From Congeria kusceri (lineage: Eukaryota; Mollusca; Bivalvia; Myida; Dreissenidae): 64,000 nt of DNA. The notes beneath the pieces are model-generated. The model was not told where the DNA came from. It made no database searches and saw only the letters and a program-made list of their open reading frames with translations. This document shows, piece after piece, positions 1-11,789 of this stretch (positions are counted from its first letter, which is position 1; every line of letters starts with the position of its first letter). The stretch covers positions 8,765,715 through 8,829,714 of the forward strand of contig CM051029.1 in NCBI GenBank assembly GCA_027627225.1, written 5' to 3'. The translations under genes and the position numbers were made by a program.

Positions 1-450
1 TACAGACTTATATTGCAAGTGGAACTTAAAATTATTCTCCTCTGTAACAACAAGGTCAAGTGAGTTCGTATTTTATATGTGACATTTTATAATGGTCCTC
101 AACATAGATCGTTCAAATTTTGCCTTGGTCATGCCCTAAATTATGCCCCTGGGGTAAAAAGGAGCCAAGCACCCGGGGTTTCTCTGTTTTTATAAACATG
201 TATGGCAAGAGGACTTTGAAAATATTCTCCTTTGGTACTGGTTTAATATTAGACATGTAACATGGTATATTGGTCCTCTACAAAGATTTTACAAATTATG
301 CCACTGGGGTCAAATGGCCACGCCACAGGCTTCACGTGGTTTATATAGACTTAAATAGGAAACTGACGTGAAAACACTTCTCCTCTGAAACCACAAACCC
401 CAGATCTTTATACTCGGGTGGGCGCTATAGGCCACCTGGGCATCTTGTTT
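1..450. repeat. Dispersed mollusc-type repeat with internal sub-repeats
   Basis: It contains repeated phrases such as 'attctcctctgtaacaac', 'tggtcctctacaaagatt' and 'ttatgcc(c/a)ctggggt' at irregular intervals. A related copy lies at about 32180-32380. No ORF of note. Confidence 0.5.
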
Positions 451-2270
451 TAAAATAAAACTGCCCTTTGTTCACCGAAGATACACATGCGTATAAAAGG
501 ACGAACTGATAAAGTTTATCTGTTTAATATACACTTATTTTTTTTTATAATACACAAAGACGAGTATGTGCATGTATATTAATTGTTTAATAATTCAGTA
601 ATAAGTATTTTGAGGAAGATTACGTCACTTAATATGATAGCATACATTTCATGTACATTTATCATGATACGTGTGATATGTAACCGTATTTTTGAGATAG
701 TTTATGAAAAAATAAGTTTTAAAAACTAAAACTAAAATTATAGAGTTAAATATAACGCAAAAGTTGCTTGAAAAACGCATATATAGAATACATATAATAT
801 ACATGTAAGAATGTTATATAAATATACAGATACTGATAAAGTCTATAGCGGATGAATATGTTGTGGGGTAAAATGCAAGTTAAACACAATGACTTCATTA
901 ATATGTCGAATATCCAAATGTAATAAATATAACAAATACTATATAGAGTCAGACATAAACAATAATTATATTCTATCAATGTTTTCATGTTACTACCAGT
1001 ACACACATATAAATACATGCTTCGCCATGAAAACTTTTTTTGATAAACTTGCAGAATATATATGTAAAATATATATACAAAAACTAAGTTAGATGAGACA
1101 GAATGTAACAATGCCATAACTGAGTCCTTGATTTCAAATGAATGGATTTTATTTTGTCAGCTACTTTCAGTCACTGTACACTTGTTTCATATGAATACTT
1201 GAACACGTAAGCTTTTTAAGCTTGTGCGTTGTTCAGTAGTCCCAGACTAATCATGAGTTTGCATACACCAGAAATCTCTCGACATACGCCTTCATGAACT
1301 CATGGCAAAACTGGTACTGTGCTTGAACAAACATTCATGAATGTAATGGAAATTGTGTATGATTAATTCATTTTATCTTCCATGGTAACTAAGAGTGTTA
1401 CGCGTATAAGGTAAGGAACGTTATATTTACTTTACATAAGAAACATATGGACTTAGTATATGCCTAAATGTTTTTATATCACTGTTAAATACATACTTAT
1501 CAACAAGTAATAAGGACCACGTTTTAAAAAGGGGTTTGTGCTTTATTTGTGTAATTATTAGGAGAACTATTAATTTATTATTGAGTCATGTACTTAAACT
1601 TTGTCGTAATTCATTTATCGGCTGACACATAATACAACAGTTGTAAACGTGCCTTATACAATTTTGCCAAATAGTAAATAAAACGACGAACAATAATAGT
1701 GTCTTTAAATAGTAAATCATTTAAATCTGTATATTATATTTCATTTTAATCCACATTATTTTCAATAATTTGCAATGGGTCTAGTATTCATGTTTGAAAT
1801 ATGAATAGTCTTGGCATGACTAAAATGGGATTTAATACCTCGTTTTGTGTGACTTGCTCTCTTCTTCGCCTGATCACTCGTTCATGAGGCACCACAGAAC
1901 AGCCACCAGGCCACTGCGGCTGTAACCGTCGCTGGAATAAGGGGCTCAATGATAAGCATATGCTCTACCTGTCCGGGCATAATTGTGCGGTTTAACAGTA
2001 TTTTGTTTTGTTTGATTTGGGGTTAACTGCACATTAAATGTAGAAAAAAATAGTTATCGGCACTGACTCATGATTGGACCTTCATACGAAGCTTTTCGAT
2101 TAACATGCTCAGCATTGCGTCTCTCTGGCAGACATCAAATTGTTTAGACCAATTTGTAAATCTAAATATGCGGATTTCGAAACGTACGTGCTGAAAATGA
2201 AAGGAATCATAATTTAAAATAGCATTAGCAGATTAACTTTCTATGCAATCATAAACATCACAACATAATT
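451..2270. other. No gene seen
   Basis: AT-rich sequence with only short chance ORFs. A 31-codon minus-strand ORF near 1885-1980 has a hydrophobic end but no other support. Confidence 0.4.
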
Positions 2271-2381
2271 CCTTTATTTTGTGGTAATACAAATATATCA
2301 TGTCATTCCTTTATTTTATAGCAATACAAATATATCATGTTAAACCCGTTTTCTTTTGGCTTTTGAACCTCGACACTGCGT

Positions 2382-2492
2382 TTAAATCTGTCGACAGAAA
2401 CACGAATATGATTTGTAGTTGTATTGGAGACTGCCGACGCTGTGAACGGTCCAATAACTGTCCTTTCCGCTCTCTGGCATGTAGGGCTCCAC
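2382..2492 (-). CDS. Candidate terminal exon C of the left-flank gene
   Basis: After acceptor aaatatttag, 36 codons and TAA read VEPYMPESGKDSYWTVHSVG and then a Tyr/Cys-rich end. Poly-A signals (AATAAA) occur downstream on the minus strand near 2313 and 2275. Exons A, B and C form one continuous frame of about 99 residues. They could be the tail of the paralogous receptor, but the phase link to its TM exon is not closed. Confidence 0.48.
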   Translation of the reverse strand: MEPYMPESGKDSYWTVHSVGSLQYNYKSYSCFCRQI

Positions 2493-2720
2493 CTAAATAT
2501 TTAGCAAATCATTCATCTATATACACATGTCGCCAAATATGTACACTGTATATAGTAGGACAAAATATACCAAACACTAATAAAATGAACGAAGCAAAAC
2601 AATGTAAAGTATCATACATTACCGATGGTGATCATGTTCTACATATAATATCCTAGACATATCGTGTAAAATACGAAACCCCATACTTATGTTTAATTAT
2701 TGTAAATTCTTTACTTTTAC

Positions 2721-2785
2721 CTGGTCACCGAGTGTCACAGCGGTCCTAACATAATGGTCGTGTAGCAACCGCGTGAAATCTGTAT
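2721..2785 (-). CDS. Candidate tail exon B of the left-flank gene
   Basis: A 65-bp exon, acceptor aaatttcag and donor CCAG|GTAAAA. With the carried base it reads DTDFTRLLHDHYVRTAVTLG. It ends in phase 0, matching the next exon. Confidence 0.5.
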
Positions 2786-3202
2786 CTGAAATTGTTTTCG
2801 CTGTCTGGGTTAGGATCAACCTGTCTGCCTCTCGAAACGTCTATAATGTACTATATATAGGAGCCTAAATCATGACTATATACACTTTGCATTTATGTGC
2901 TTCTTTCAACATGACGCTAATTAGTTTTCTAAATGTGTTTGTATGTAACACGGTTTACTCACCGAGATGTACACGGCGTTTATATAATCAGTGTGACCCT
3001 TGTTATTCACAGTCATGCTGAGTACAGGGCGATATTTGTCCTCTACAAAAGACGATGCATTTTGAACGTATAAACCATTTTGCAAATGTATTCATGTATT
3101 AAATGAGCGTATACATGTGGTTGAGGAACCATATTTCAAAATGATTGTCTCTGAAATAACAATATACATACAATATAGCAATATTAACAAAACAAGTCCT
3201 AC

Positions 3203-3326
3203 CTGGAACAATGCATGGATCAACATTTGTGTTCATATTTTCGGGTTTTTCGCCATCTAACACATTAATGCAGTCGCCATCTGTTTCGGCTTCATCCCGA
3301 TCAGGAATGTGAGATTGGCATAACTT
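3203..3326 (-). CDS. Candidate tail exon A of the left-flank gene
   Basis: A 124-bp exon with acceptor tattctacag and donor CCAG|GTAGGA. It is acidic and polar: HIPDRDEAETDGDCINVLDG and on to DPCIVP. It starts in phase 0 and leaves one base. It joins in frame to the exon at 2785-2721. The product is not recognised. Confidence 0.5.
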
Positions 3327-3784
3327 CTGTAGAATATAACAAAACGGTAGTTATTATCAGTTGCATTCAATGCATTAATATTTAATTTATTAAAATAATT
3401 AACAATATTAATCAGATATAATTAATTGATTTGAATGTGTGGCGTCTGTTTGCGTCTTATATTAACGCCGTCTTGTACCTAACGAAACATAATTGTATTA
3501 TAATAATATAAATAAAAAATAAATGTGTTTGCAAGTGTCTGCCAAATTTAAACATACTGCTATTTATGTGTCATTTAATGTGATTATCAAATGATTAACT
3601 GTTAAATAAATGTACAGAAAACAGACATGTCTGCATCTAAAGTCTAATGCTTTATAAACGTTTGACATTGACTGAATGAGGTTCCGATTTCACTGCATGC
3701 TTTTCGGAAATTTGTGTATAAGTTTGGCTACTATAAGGTGCTAATCTATGTGAATGCTGGCATGACATTTGAAGATCATTACCT

Positions 3785-3838
3785 GGACTTGAAGCAGACG
3801 TTGCATGTTTTGCTGTTTTCGTCTCCTGATGAGGTCCT
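3785..3838 (-). CDS. Candidate cytoplasmic exon of the paralogue
   Basis: On the minus strand between gtatgttag and CCAG|GTAATG, 54 bp read GPHQETKTAKHATSASSPG. This faintly resembles the arm exon YQTHANSAG. It takes phase 1, as the TM exon supplies, but it does not give the phase 0 that the next candidate exon requires, so an exon may be missing or this call is wrong. Confidence 0.35.
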
Positions 3839-3989
3839 AACATACCTTGAAATATTTGGATACATATTGTTTTGTCGCACACTTTTATTTCAATCAATTT
3901 TTGCACAATACAACTTCTTTCAACCCAAAAGGTCACATCATACATCAATTCAATCTTTATTCATATAAGGCGCGGTTATAAAACAAAAC

Positions 3990-5510
3990 AGAAAGGAAAC
4001 AAAGATCACAGTGCACAGAAATATATAAGCATGATTAGACCCGTCAAAATGCTTAACACATATATGTGCACAAGGAAGAAAGAAGGTAGAAAACATTAAA
4101 CAGGAAAAGTACACATCAGCAGGTATTATTTTATTTGACTTACTGAACACAGATCACATACATGGGTAGATTTATATTTTGTAGAGGTCTCATTAGTTAA
4201 AGTAATATAAAATTGATTTCGCAGTGCAGTTTAAGTTTTTATTATCTAACGAAGTCTAATACAACTATCCTGAAAGTCATGTATATATACAATGATATAA
4301 AAAAGTAAAGAAACAACCACAAACTACTTAGTTGATGAGTACTGATACATTCCAGTGGTTCATAAATGAGCAGTTAAGATGTAATGTTTTGTGCTGAGAG
4401 CATTGTATGTGCGAAAACATCTTTCCATGCAAGTTGAAAATTTTGAATTTTATGTTGATATATTGCTATACACTTAAGAATTTATTTTTTTTAAAACAAC
4501 AGTTGGCTGTATCGAAGACATTGTTCATGTATTCAGATAAAACTTTGAATACATAAAATCATTGTTAACAGCATCACTGTTATTTCTTTATATAGCCAAG
4601 AAGAACATGTTTACTGTTACAACATTGAAACAGCAGTTTGGGAAAAAGATGTTCAATAACGTTTTATTTTTAAGATAAAATTCCCTAAAGTGTGTTCAAT
4701 TGTTTCTTCGTCATTTTTGGAAAAATGTACATTTGGGATAATATTTCAATTTCATTGTGAACAGTAAATGATTTGTTCCATTTTTTTGTGCACTAGTATG
4801 TATGTATGTATGTATGTATGTATATATGCATGCATGTTTGCATTAAAAGGCATTTTTTCCTGGAAGTGTACAAAACCGAGTAAAACATATTTGGAAAAAA
4901 ATGAAATTTAAAGTCAATAAATATAACTTATGTGTTAATTGCATTGCATTTTACAAAAATCACTTTTTCTTTAATTACTAGACTTTAAAAATTTAACATT
5001 TATTGCCTAGCATTTTGCAATCATGATTAGGGCATTATTATTTATATTAAATTAATATATGATCACTTACCAATATTTTAGTATGTGCCGTATTCGTGAT
5101 TGTGTTACCCACAATACATAAAACTTTCATGAAATACAAATAATTAAGAAATAAAGTGTTCAATTAGTAAATATTCATATACATATACAACTGATAGAAC
5201 TGTTGCATAAGATATTTTGCAATCAAATGCATAAATGCATTGGAATAAAACACACACATTGGTTTTTCTATGAACAAAACTCTTAATGTGTTATTTTAAT
5301 ATCATTCGATATTTTCAAACTGTATGCTGAATGAGTCATACCTTCTCGACAGTGTTTGCTTCGAATCAGTTCTTTTCATTGCTAAAAGCACAAATTGAAA
5401 AGTAAATACAACATGCATGTGCACCGGTGCATAAAAAAACGAAGATAATGTCTTTGAAAATACATTACTGTGTAAATTGGGTAAATTCAACAAGTTATTT
5501 ATGAATGACA
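3990..5510. other. Presumed introns of the left-flank gene
   Basis: AT-rich, no credible exon found. It includes a short (TATG)n tract near 4797-4825. Confidence 0.4.
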
Positions 5511-5516
5511 ATTTAC

Positions 5517-5624
5517 CTCTTGTTCTGTATATCCAGATCAGAACTGCAACAGCGATAAATATGCTAACGCCTGCAGCACCACCTATTGCACCACCAATTG
5601 CAGATGAAGCCGAACCATTATCAA
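5517..5624 (-). CDS. Paralogous transmembrane exon of a second receptor gene
   Basis: A 108-bp exon, the same length and phase as the TM exon at 16663-16556, flanked by gtaattacag and G|GTAAAT. It reads GSASSAIGGAIGGAAGVS, then IFIAVAVLIWIYRTR. It is clearly homologous to the arm TM exon but diverged, so it is an older paralogue rather than part of the recent duplication. Its splice sites and frame are intact. Confidence 0.75.
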
Positions 5625-5752
5625 CTGTAATCACAAACAAACGCAGAAAATTAGGTAAACAGAACAATAAAATGCAGATAATTTGTATGAGATTTTCCTA
5701 TTCTGACCTAGGGTTGTCAGATTAAATACATGATTGCACCATTTGAAATTAC

Positions 5753-5995
5753 CTGCATCAGCAAGCGGAGTTTCTGTTATTTCTTCCGTCCAATCTGATT
5801 TGCCAATTTTGTTTTACGCCAGCATTTTTAGTTGGTGAGCCTTGTCAGTTTTTAACCCTTAAATTGTCCAGTTGTAGTTTTTTGATTGTGCATTATAGAT
5901 ATCCCTCCAATTTTTAATATCAACGATTTTGTACCGAATAGTAAAATTCTGCTCATCTCCACCATTAACCAGGAACCCATTCAACAACTAGTTTT
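5753..5995 (-). pseudogene. Decayed FN3 exon of the paralogue
   Basis: Nucleotide similarity to the FN3 exon at 16780-17073 is strong from the GCAG|GT donor up to about 5995, then stops abruptly inside the domain. Small deletions (for example 'accattaacc' against 'accattaaaacc') and other changes break the frame. No Ig exons are visible further upstream, so the paralogue has lost its ectodomain. Confidence 0.72.
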
Positions 5996-6119
5996 TATCA
6001 ACTCGTAAAGAATACTCGCTTTTCACTGTTTAACTGTATCACTTGCTGACCGTATATTTGTCCATACTATGTCAGTAAGAGTCAATATCCAGTCTGTAAA
6101 ATCGTTATTTTAAAATAAA

Positions 6120-7290
6120 CAGAAAACGAGGTCACGAAAATAAACAAGATGGCGTCATTCAATACAGTATAGCTAAGCGTTATGGGTGTGTTTTCGTTAA
6201 TGCTGGCGTGATGAGGGTAAAAATAATTGTACTCGCTAAGATAAATTCGTTATATGGCTTCTTACTGACCCCGCACGGTGTGCTACAGGGTAGTCAATTT
6301 ATATTTAGCCCTAGATACGCTCTCGTCCAATATTAATTTACTGACCCTTCATCACACCGTACAGAGTCAGTAAGAAGTCATGCAACTAATAATATATGTG
6401 ACATGACGTCATTGTCGCGCGCTATGTACATTCGTAACAAAGCAAATCCGAGGTTGGGATAAATTATAGTATTGGTGTCGCGTACAGTTATGTTATGGAT
6501 TTATAAAAATTGCCTGGATAATATCTTATTATTAACTTCGTAATGATAAATGAGTTGATTTTACTATGAATACATAAATTGCACACAAGTTCGTTCATAT
6601 AAATGCGAAAATGCACACTGACATTGATTGCAATGATCAATTTCATCGGAGAACACGTCACCGAATTGTTTGGAGACGCCCGTTTGGAGCTGTATATAGA
6701 AATTGACATTTTCAAGTTCGTGTCAGTATTGACATTAGCGTGTTCAATGTTTGGTAAATGCACACTGAAATTGTTTGGCACGATCAATTTTATCGGAGAA
6801 CACACGTCACCAAATTGTTTGGAGACGCCATTTTTAAGTTGTGTATTGAAAATGACATTTACAAGCTCGTGTCAAGATTGACTATAGCGTGTTCATGTTT
6901 TGGGAAAAATGTTTTAGGCTGAACATAAACCGATCCTGTGCAGTGAATATATTGCGTTTGTTTGGAATTGATTGAAATAATTGTATATGGATCATTTATT
7001 GTTCTATTGATGACGTCTTAACACTAACAAAGTGTGCGTTTATGTAAATATTAAACAACACGTGTGTAGACGATTAAACATAACAATCTGTATACGTTTT
7101 TGTTATCAAATTGTTTGATTTGTTGAATCTGATTCATATTTACTGAAACTGTTGATTTTATAGCTGATTCCGAGTAATATGACGTACATCCAATCATTGA
7201 CTGACAAATGCTAGCTACTTGTTATAAAAAATATATGTATCAGGCAGCTTTAATCAGGCCGATTTCAGCATAGTGGTATGATATACAAAG
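6120..7290. repeat. Segment related to intron 1 and upstream of the arm genes
   Basis: 6120-6560 matches 24370-25020 with many substitutions. 6890-7290 matches 21850-22210. 6600-6900 contains a tandem pair of about 165 bp ('aatttcatcggagaacac' and 'aattttatcggagaacac'). It adjoins the point where the paralogue's FN3 exon breaks off, so the element may have helped truncate it, or may mark an old shared duplication. Confidence 0.65.
6250..6386. repeat. Foldback (hairpin) element, left-flank copy
   Basis: Arms 'ggcttcttactgaccccgca' and 'gtacagagtcagtaagaagt' are imperfect inverted copies around a centre near 'gatacgctctcg'. It is followed by a TGACGTCA palindrome at 6404-6411. Confidence 0.6.
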
Positions 7291-7810
7291 GATATATGGT
7301 TGGTGACTTTTGATATCATGTGTTATTAGGCGAGTCCGATATGGCGTAGGAAAAGGCAAGGCTTTTGTATTTATTTTGCCACTTTTCTGCAAATGTTGTT
7401 TTCATTAAAAAAAAAATCGATAACATTTAGCATTTTACAGCACAACACAACTATGCGACGTCTACTTGCGTCGATGCATAGTTACGCATGAAACATAGCT
7501 ATACATACAATCATCAACAATAACATTTTAACACTCATTTTATATATACACAAAAAATGAAGCGATAAATTGTTACTTATTGTAATATTGACCACCAATA
7601 TACATACATTTGCATTATTAAATTATTTTATCTATTAACACACACAATGAGTAAACTTCAGTTGACATGAACGACTTTTCAAAAGTTTATGTGTGCAATG
7701 TGAACATTGAACAACGTAGATCCAACAAAAAACAACAACAGCGGATTACAAAGTAAAAAAACAACATTGGATTTATTATCAAATGCGATATTGACTATTG
7801 CTCTGAAAAA

Positions 7811-7998
7811 CTATCCCCCACGTGTGATGTCAACGTAGGTAGGGAACGCAACTGCAGCATTCAGAGATGCAGCATGCTGTGATGGTGATGTGGCCTCGTA
7901 TGGTGTATTTTGTGCTGCAAAATATTCGTAGGAAAACGACGTGTACCATAAAGCGTCTGTATCATGTGCTTCCTGGTAGTCAGCTCTTGGTGAGTGTT
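7811..7998 (-). CDS. Possible alternative last exon, tyrosine-rich (left copy)
   Basis: After an acceptor-like attaacag the frame runs 62 codons to a stop. It contains RADYQEAHD, SFSYEYFAAQ, TPYEAT and TYVDITRGG, with no membrane segment. It needs one incoming base (phase 1), exactly what tail exon 2 supplies, so it could replace the exon at 13602-13409. A poly-A signal follows at 7777-7772. The 72-codon open frame is unchanged between arms. The acceptor has a weak pyrimidine tract, and it could instead be the last exon of another gene. Confidence 0.42.
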
Positions 7999-8029
7999 CT
8001 GTTAATACCAGCTTGATATTTAAGTGCAC

Positions 8030-10260
8030 ATTATACTTGAACTTGGCCTGTCTTAGTCAATCAACATTTAAGAGCGAAATATTTTAATATTTATATAATT
8101 AATTAAATCAGTTATGCACATGTGTTGCTTTGTTCATGTCATTGTAAGTTAATTTCAAAAGGTGACTGAATTTCTTTAATATTTTCAGGTTTACAGCCAG
8201 TGAAAGCAACGAATTGACATGTAAATGTTGTTGCAACAGTACACTAATTGTTGTGAAATGTTAACACTTTCTAGTGGACATGTCTTACTGTATCAATAAG
8301 CAGATTATCTTTCTATGAGTTCCAAACTGCATTTAACTATAAATTTTCTTTTAATTGAAAAATATTTTGATGACCATCATATATATTTTTTTCAATTCCA
8401 TATTAGTTGTGCATCATTTCCCTTATTTTCTTTTCCTAATTCATTTTAACTGAAACATATTGTTTTTAATTGTTAAAGCCATTTCGTAAACCAGTTTATT
8501 TGTTACTTTTACCTTTCATTTCAAATAACTTGATTGTTAAATTGTTACCTGGCTATATTTTTTGATTTCTTATAATTAGAATATTTAAATTTAAGTGTAT
8601 ATATACAATAACTACTCGTAATAGCATTTTCCTAAAACATTGCATTTGTATTGAAGTGACACAAAAGCATGATTTAGTAGTTATTTTTGCAAGACTTACA
8701 CTTACACTGTACTGCAACAACAACAATCTTTTCCCTGAACCTATGTAATTGTGTATAGGTATTGACTTATAATTAACTACTTTGCAGTTCTTTTTAATTG
8801 TTAATACAATTTATGGTCTGAGTGATTTGGTTTCATATTAATCGCCATATGTTCTGTTTATATAAAATAAACAGGCACCAAATGATACCAAATTCTTTCA
8901 TGAATTTTTAATGTTTGTGATATCTGATTGTACCTGTTTCAGCTTTCAAAAATATCAGCTTTTTTAAGGTTTTATTGGCTGGTGTTCTGTGCTGTGTATG
9001 CATGTTTTTGCATAATGCTTATTTACTGCATAAACACTTATTTCTTGATAATGTTATCATTGTACAGATCTATTCGTTGTTTATATTTTAACGACGCAAG
9101 CGACATTCATTGTCTACAAATAGTAGTTCCGTGAAGTGTCCTAGTTTCCTATAAAAGGAATTGGTTTCATATGCATAATTTTGGCACGGAGAAATCCTGT
9201 CATTGTGGTCAGTAAGGTATTTTAATGTCATGGGTCGTATAATAAACCTATGCTAGTGTGGTGTCAAGATTGAGTTAAGACATTGAGAAAACATAGGCAA
9301 TTATAAATAAAGTAACACGGTTTTACTGTGCAAATTTACTTACAAGTGTTCAGAAACAAAACAAGTGATTTTGATTTTGTAAATTGTTGAGTGTATTATA
9401 TATTTCAAACTTCAAATAATGTACAACATGTTTCATAGATGGCCTTTAAAATGACAATTTATTTTACTGTTCAAAGTACAAATTTCATAAAATAGCATGG
9501 GACTTGTGCAAATTACCACTGTTTTAATGAATAGACTGACATTTATCAATAATTATTACCATTTTGAATTTGACACTGAAAATTAATGTATCCGATATAT
9601 ATATATATATGTCATTTATGTCATTTGTACATGTACTTCAATTTGGAAATAAAATATGTTTAAAGTAAAGACACTGAAACAACTGCGCCAGTCGCGCGTA
9701 GGATAATCACAAGATGATAGTGACAAATATATACACTTTACATATAGTTTTACCTGGTAGACATACCCACTTAAAAGTTAATGAAACATTTTGAAAATAT
9801 GACACTATGTCATCATTGTTCAAGTGATGTAATGTATCATAAATATCGTTTAAATCAATTTAATGTACCAATGTTGATATTTTACGATATTTTGAAAGTT
9901 TTCTTTTTTTTTCGTGATAATTTATCATCTGGTTGACAATTTTGTTAAGGCTCTTACCACAAAAGCACCAATTTTTGTTCAGAACATTTTATAAAAATCT
10001 ACACTAAAACTAGAACTACCAGGGCTTTCGACATAGTTTTTAAAACTGCTGAAGCTTCTTCTATACTTATATAACCTTCAATTTAATTTTGGACAATTTA
10101 TTTCATTAACAAATGTGTTAAAATCTTCAATACTAAATTCATAGTATGATTATAAAGTGACTGATAATATGTAGCTATTGTGTTAAGAGTATGTTTTTGG
10201 TCAGTTATATAACCTTCTTCATTTTTTAATTTAGGTAAATGTTATGCAAGGTAAATGTTG
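8030..10260. other. No gene seen (left arm, between candidate last exons)
   Basis: AT-rich, mirrored at about 61460-63690. A 68-codon frame at 8928-9134 is rich in Phe, Tyr, Leu and Cys and has no motif, so it is probably chance. Confidence 0.4.
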
Positions 10261-10341
10261 TCGACATACGACGCAGAACGAACGACGGACAAAAGGCGAT
10301 CACAAAAGCTCACCATGAGCACGATGTGCTTAGGTGAGCTA
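10261..10341. repeat. Hairpin-ended dispersed element, left arm
   Basis: Contains 'aaaagctcaccatgagc', 'acgatgtgctt' and 'aggtgagct', a near-palindrome, beside 'cgaacgacggacaaaaggcg'. I know this type of sequence as a common interspersed element of bivalve genomes. Mirror at about 61375-61455. Confidence 0.5.
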
Positions 10342-10641
10342 AAAAAAACTAAGCGAACACTAGTAACATGACAAAAATATACACGCATGGTTATATGCAT
10401 GTGTAATGGCGCACATTATTATAAGATTTCTTCCATGTGACATGTTTTGTCAACAACAGAGAGGCTGACAAAACAATAATTTCACTACGCATCTCTACAT
10501 GTACTGCAATCGAAAGCCACAAACTGAAGCACACTTAATACAAAAAAGCAGCACAACATGTAAAACAAATTATGACACTATAATGTGTAATGGAAGATAT
10601 CAAAGTATATGAAATGCCATGTGATACTATGTAATTTAAAT

Positions 10642-10791
10642 TTATTGTGTTAAAGGCTTAGTTAAAGGAATGTCTGGCCACTCCGTGGGGTTCTCCAGTC
10701 TGTGTATTGGTCCAAAATAAAATCTCCTATCATAATCTGCAATCTTTTCTCTCAGCTGACTGAGCAATGGCTTGGTGCATTGTTTCAACAT
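10642..10791 (-). CDS. Small ORF of 49 codons, unknown (left arm)
   Basis: ATG to TAA on the minus strand. The composition looks protein-like (SQLREKIADYDRRFYFGPIH, ENPTEWPDIPL), unlike the surrounding low-complexity sequence. The TAA overlaps an AATAAA. It could be the last exon of a gene or a fragment of a retroposed mRNA. The family is not recognised. Confidence 0.38.
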   Translation of the reverse strand: MLKQCTKPLLSQLREKIADYDRRFYFGPIHRLENPTEWPDIPLTKPLTQ

Positions 10792-11458
10792 TTATCTACC
10801 TCTATAGAAGTGTATTATCTCAGCTGATAAGGGTCACCACACTGTAACCATAAACATCATAATAATACCCCAAATGTTGGGGGGGGGGGTCAAATAAAGA
10901 AGGATTAAACTAGGCCTTTAACCAGAAAACATGATATTGTTGTTTTGATTTTTTATGATGTATTAACAGTATATATAGAAAAAGGAACAAAACACAATCT
11001 TACTACTTGTGTGTTGGTCTACCTACTCGGTACACACAAACACAATAATCATGGCACAATGCAGTTTACTAATATCAATGAACAAAGCTGAACTCATTCT
11101 GATTAATATAATTATTTAAAGTTGTTGCTTAAAGTAACAAACATTTTAAGAGCATTGTTTTTTCATTCATACATTTACTGGCAAGAGAGACAATCGTAAA
11201 TCTTTCGTTACCCTGTAAATGAATCATTAGCATACTAAGATAAAAAAAATACACTAAGAGAATATAATGTAAAAGCAATCAATGCTTAAAAGTGCAACAC
11301 TAGTTTTATTGGTTGTACAAAAGATACCAGAGCTGAATGGACGATTTTCATTCACAACGATAACGCTACTCTACATACATACACATGTACGTGATAACCA
11401 GGGCAGCACTGAGTTAGACATTGACACTTTCAGACATCCGGCTTACTCTTCCCGCCTA

Positions 11459-11773
11459 CTATCCTCGCTTTCTCTCCAGTCCTGGCGCCATGTATTTTTG
11501 GTTTAAATAAGGTGAGATTTGAGAGGTCACGTTTTGATAATTGATGATATGCATGTCGTTGATCGGGAAGGAATCAGAGGATACTGTTTTGAAACTTGGA
11601 TCCATATATACCAGAAGTATGTTTAGTATTAAAAAATTGACTGTTTTACCGTTATGTGGAACAACTACGTGGTTTCTGCATTCTATTGTGCCCCGCTCAC
11701 GTCTAAATGACGGTTCTGTGGCATTAAGAATTACCGGGCTATTGGTATCATTAACAAATATAATGGCAATTAA
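11459..11773 (-). CDS. Open, protein-like stretch of unknown function (left arm)
   Basis: 104 codons are open on the minus strand from just after a TAA down to a TAG. The translation has NDTNSPVILNATEPSF, RRERGTIECRNHVVVPHNGK and several NxS/T sequons, which looks like a secreted or extracellular segment. The first in-frame AUG comes only in the second half. It lies between the two candidate last exons of the receptor, on the same strand. I do not recognise the family. The opposite strand is also open for 78 codons. Confidence 0.33.
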   Translation of the reverse strand, partial: LIAIIFVNDTNSPVILNATEPSFRRERGTIECRNHVVVPHNGKTVNFLILNILLVYMDPSFKTVSSDSFPINDMHIINYQNVTSQISPYLNQKYMAPGLERKRG

Positions 11774-11789
11774 TTAAAAGAACATATAT

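Noticed and set aside
1885..1980. 31-codon minus-strand ORF ending in a hydrophobic AAVAWWLFCGAS
   Set aside because: Too short, no splice sites and no neighbours to support it.
2300..2656. 118-codon plus-strand ORF with several cysteines
   Set aside because: It lies opposite the well-phased exon C and has no motif; the minus-strand reading with splice sites, stop and poly-A signals is better supported.
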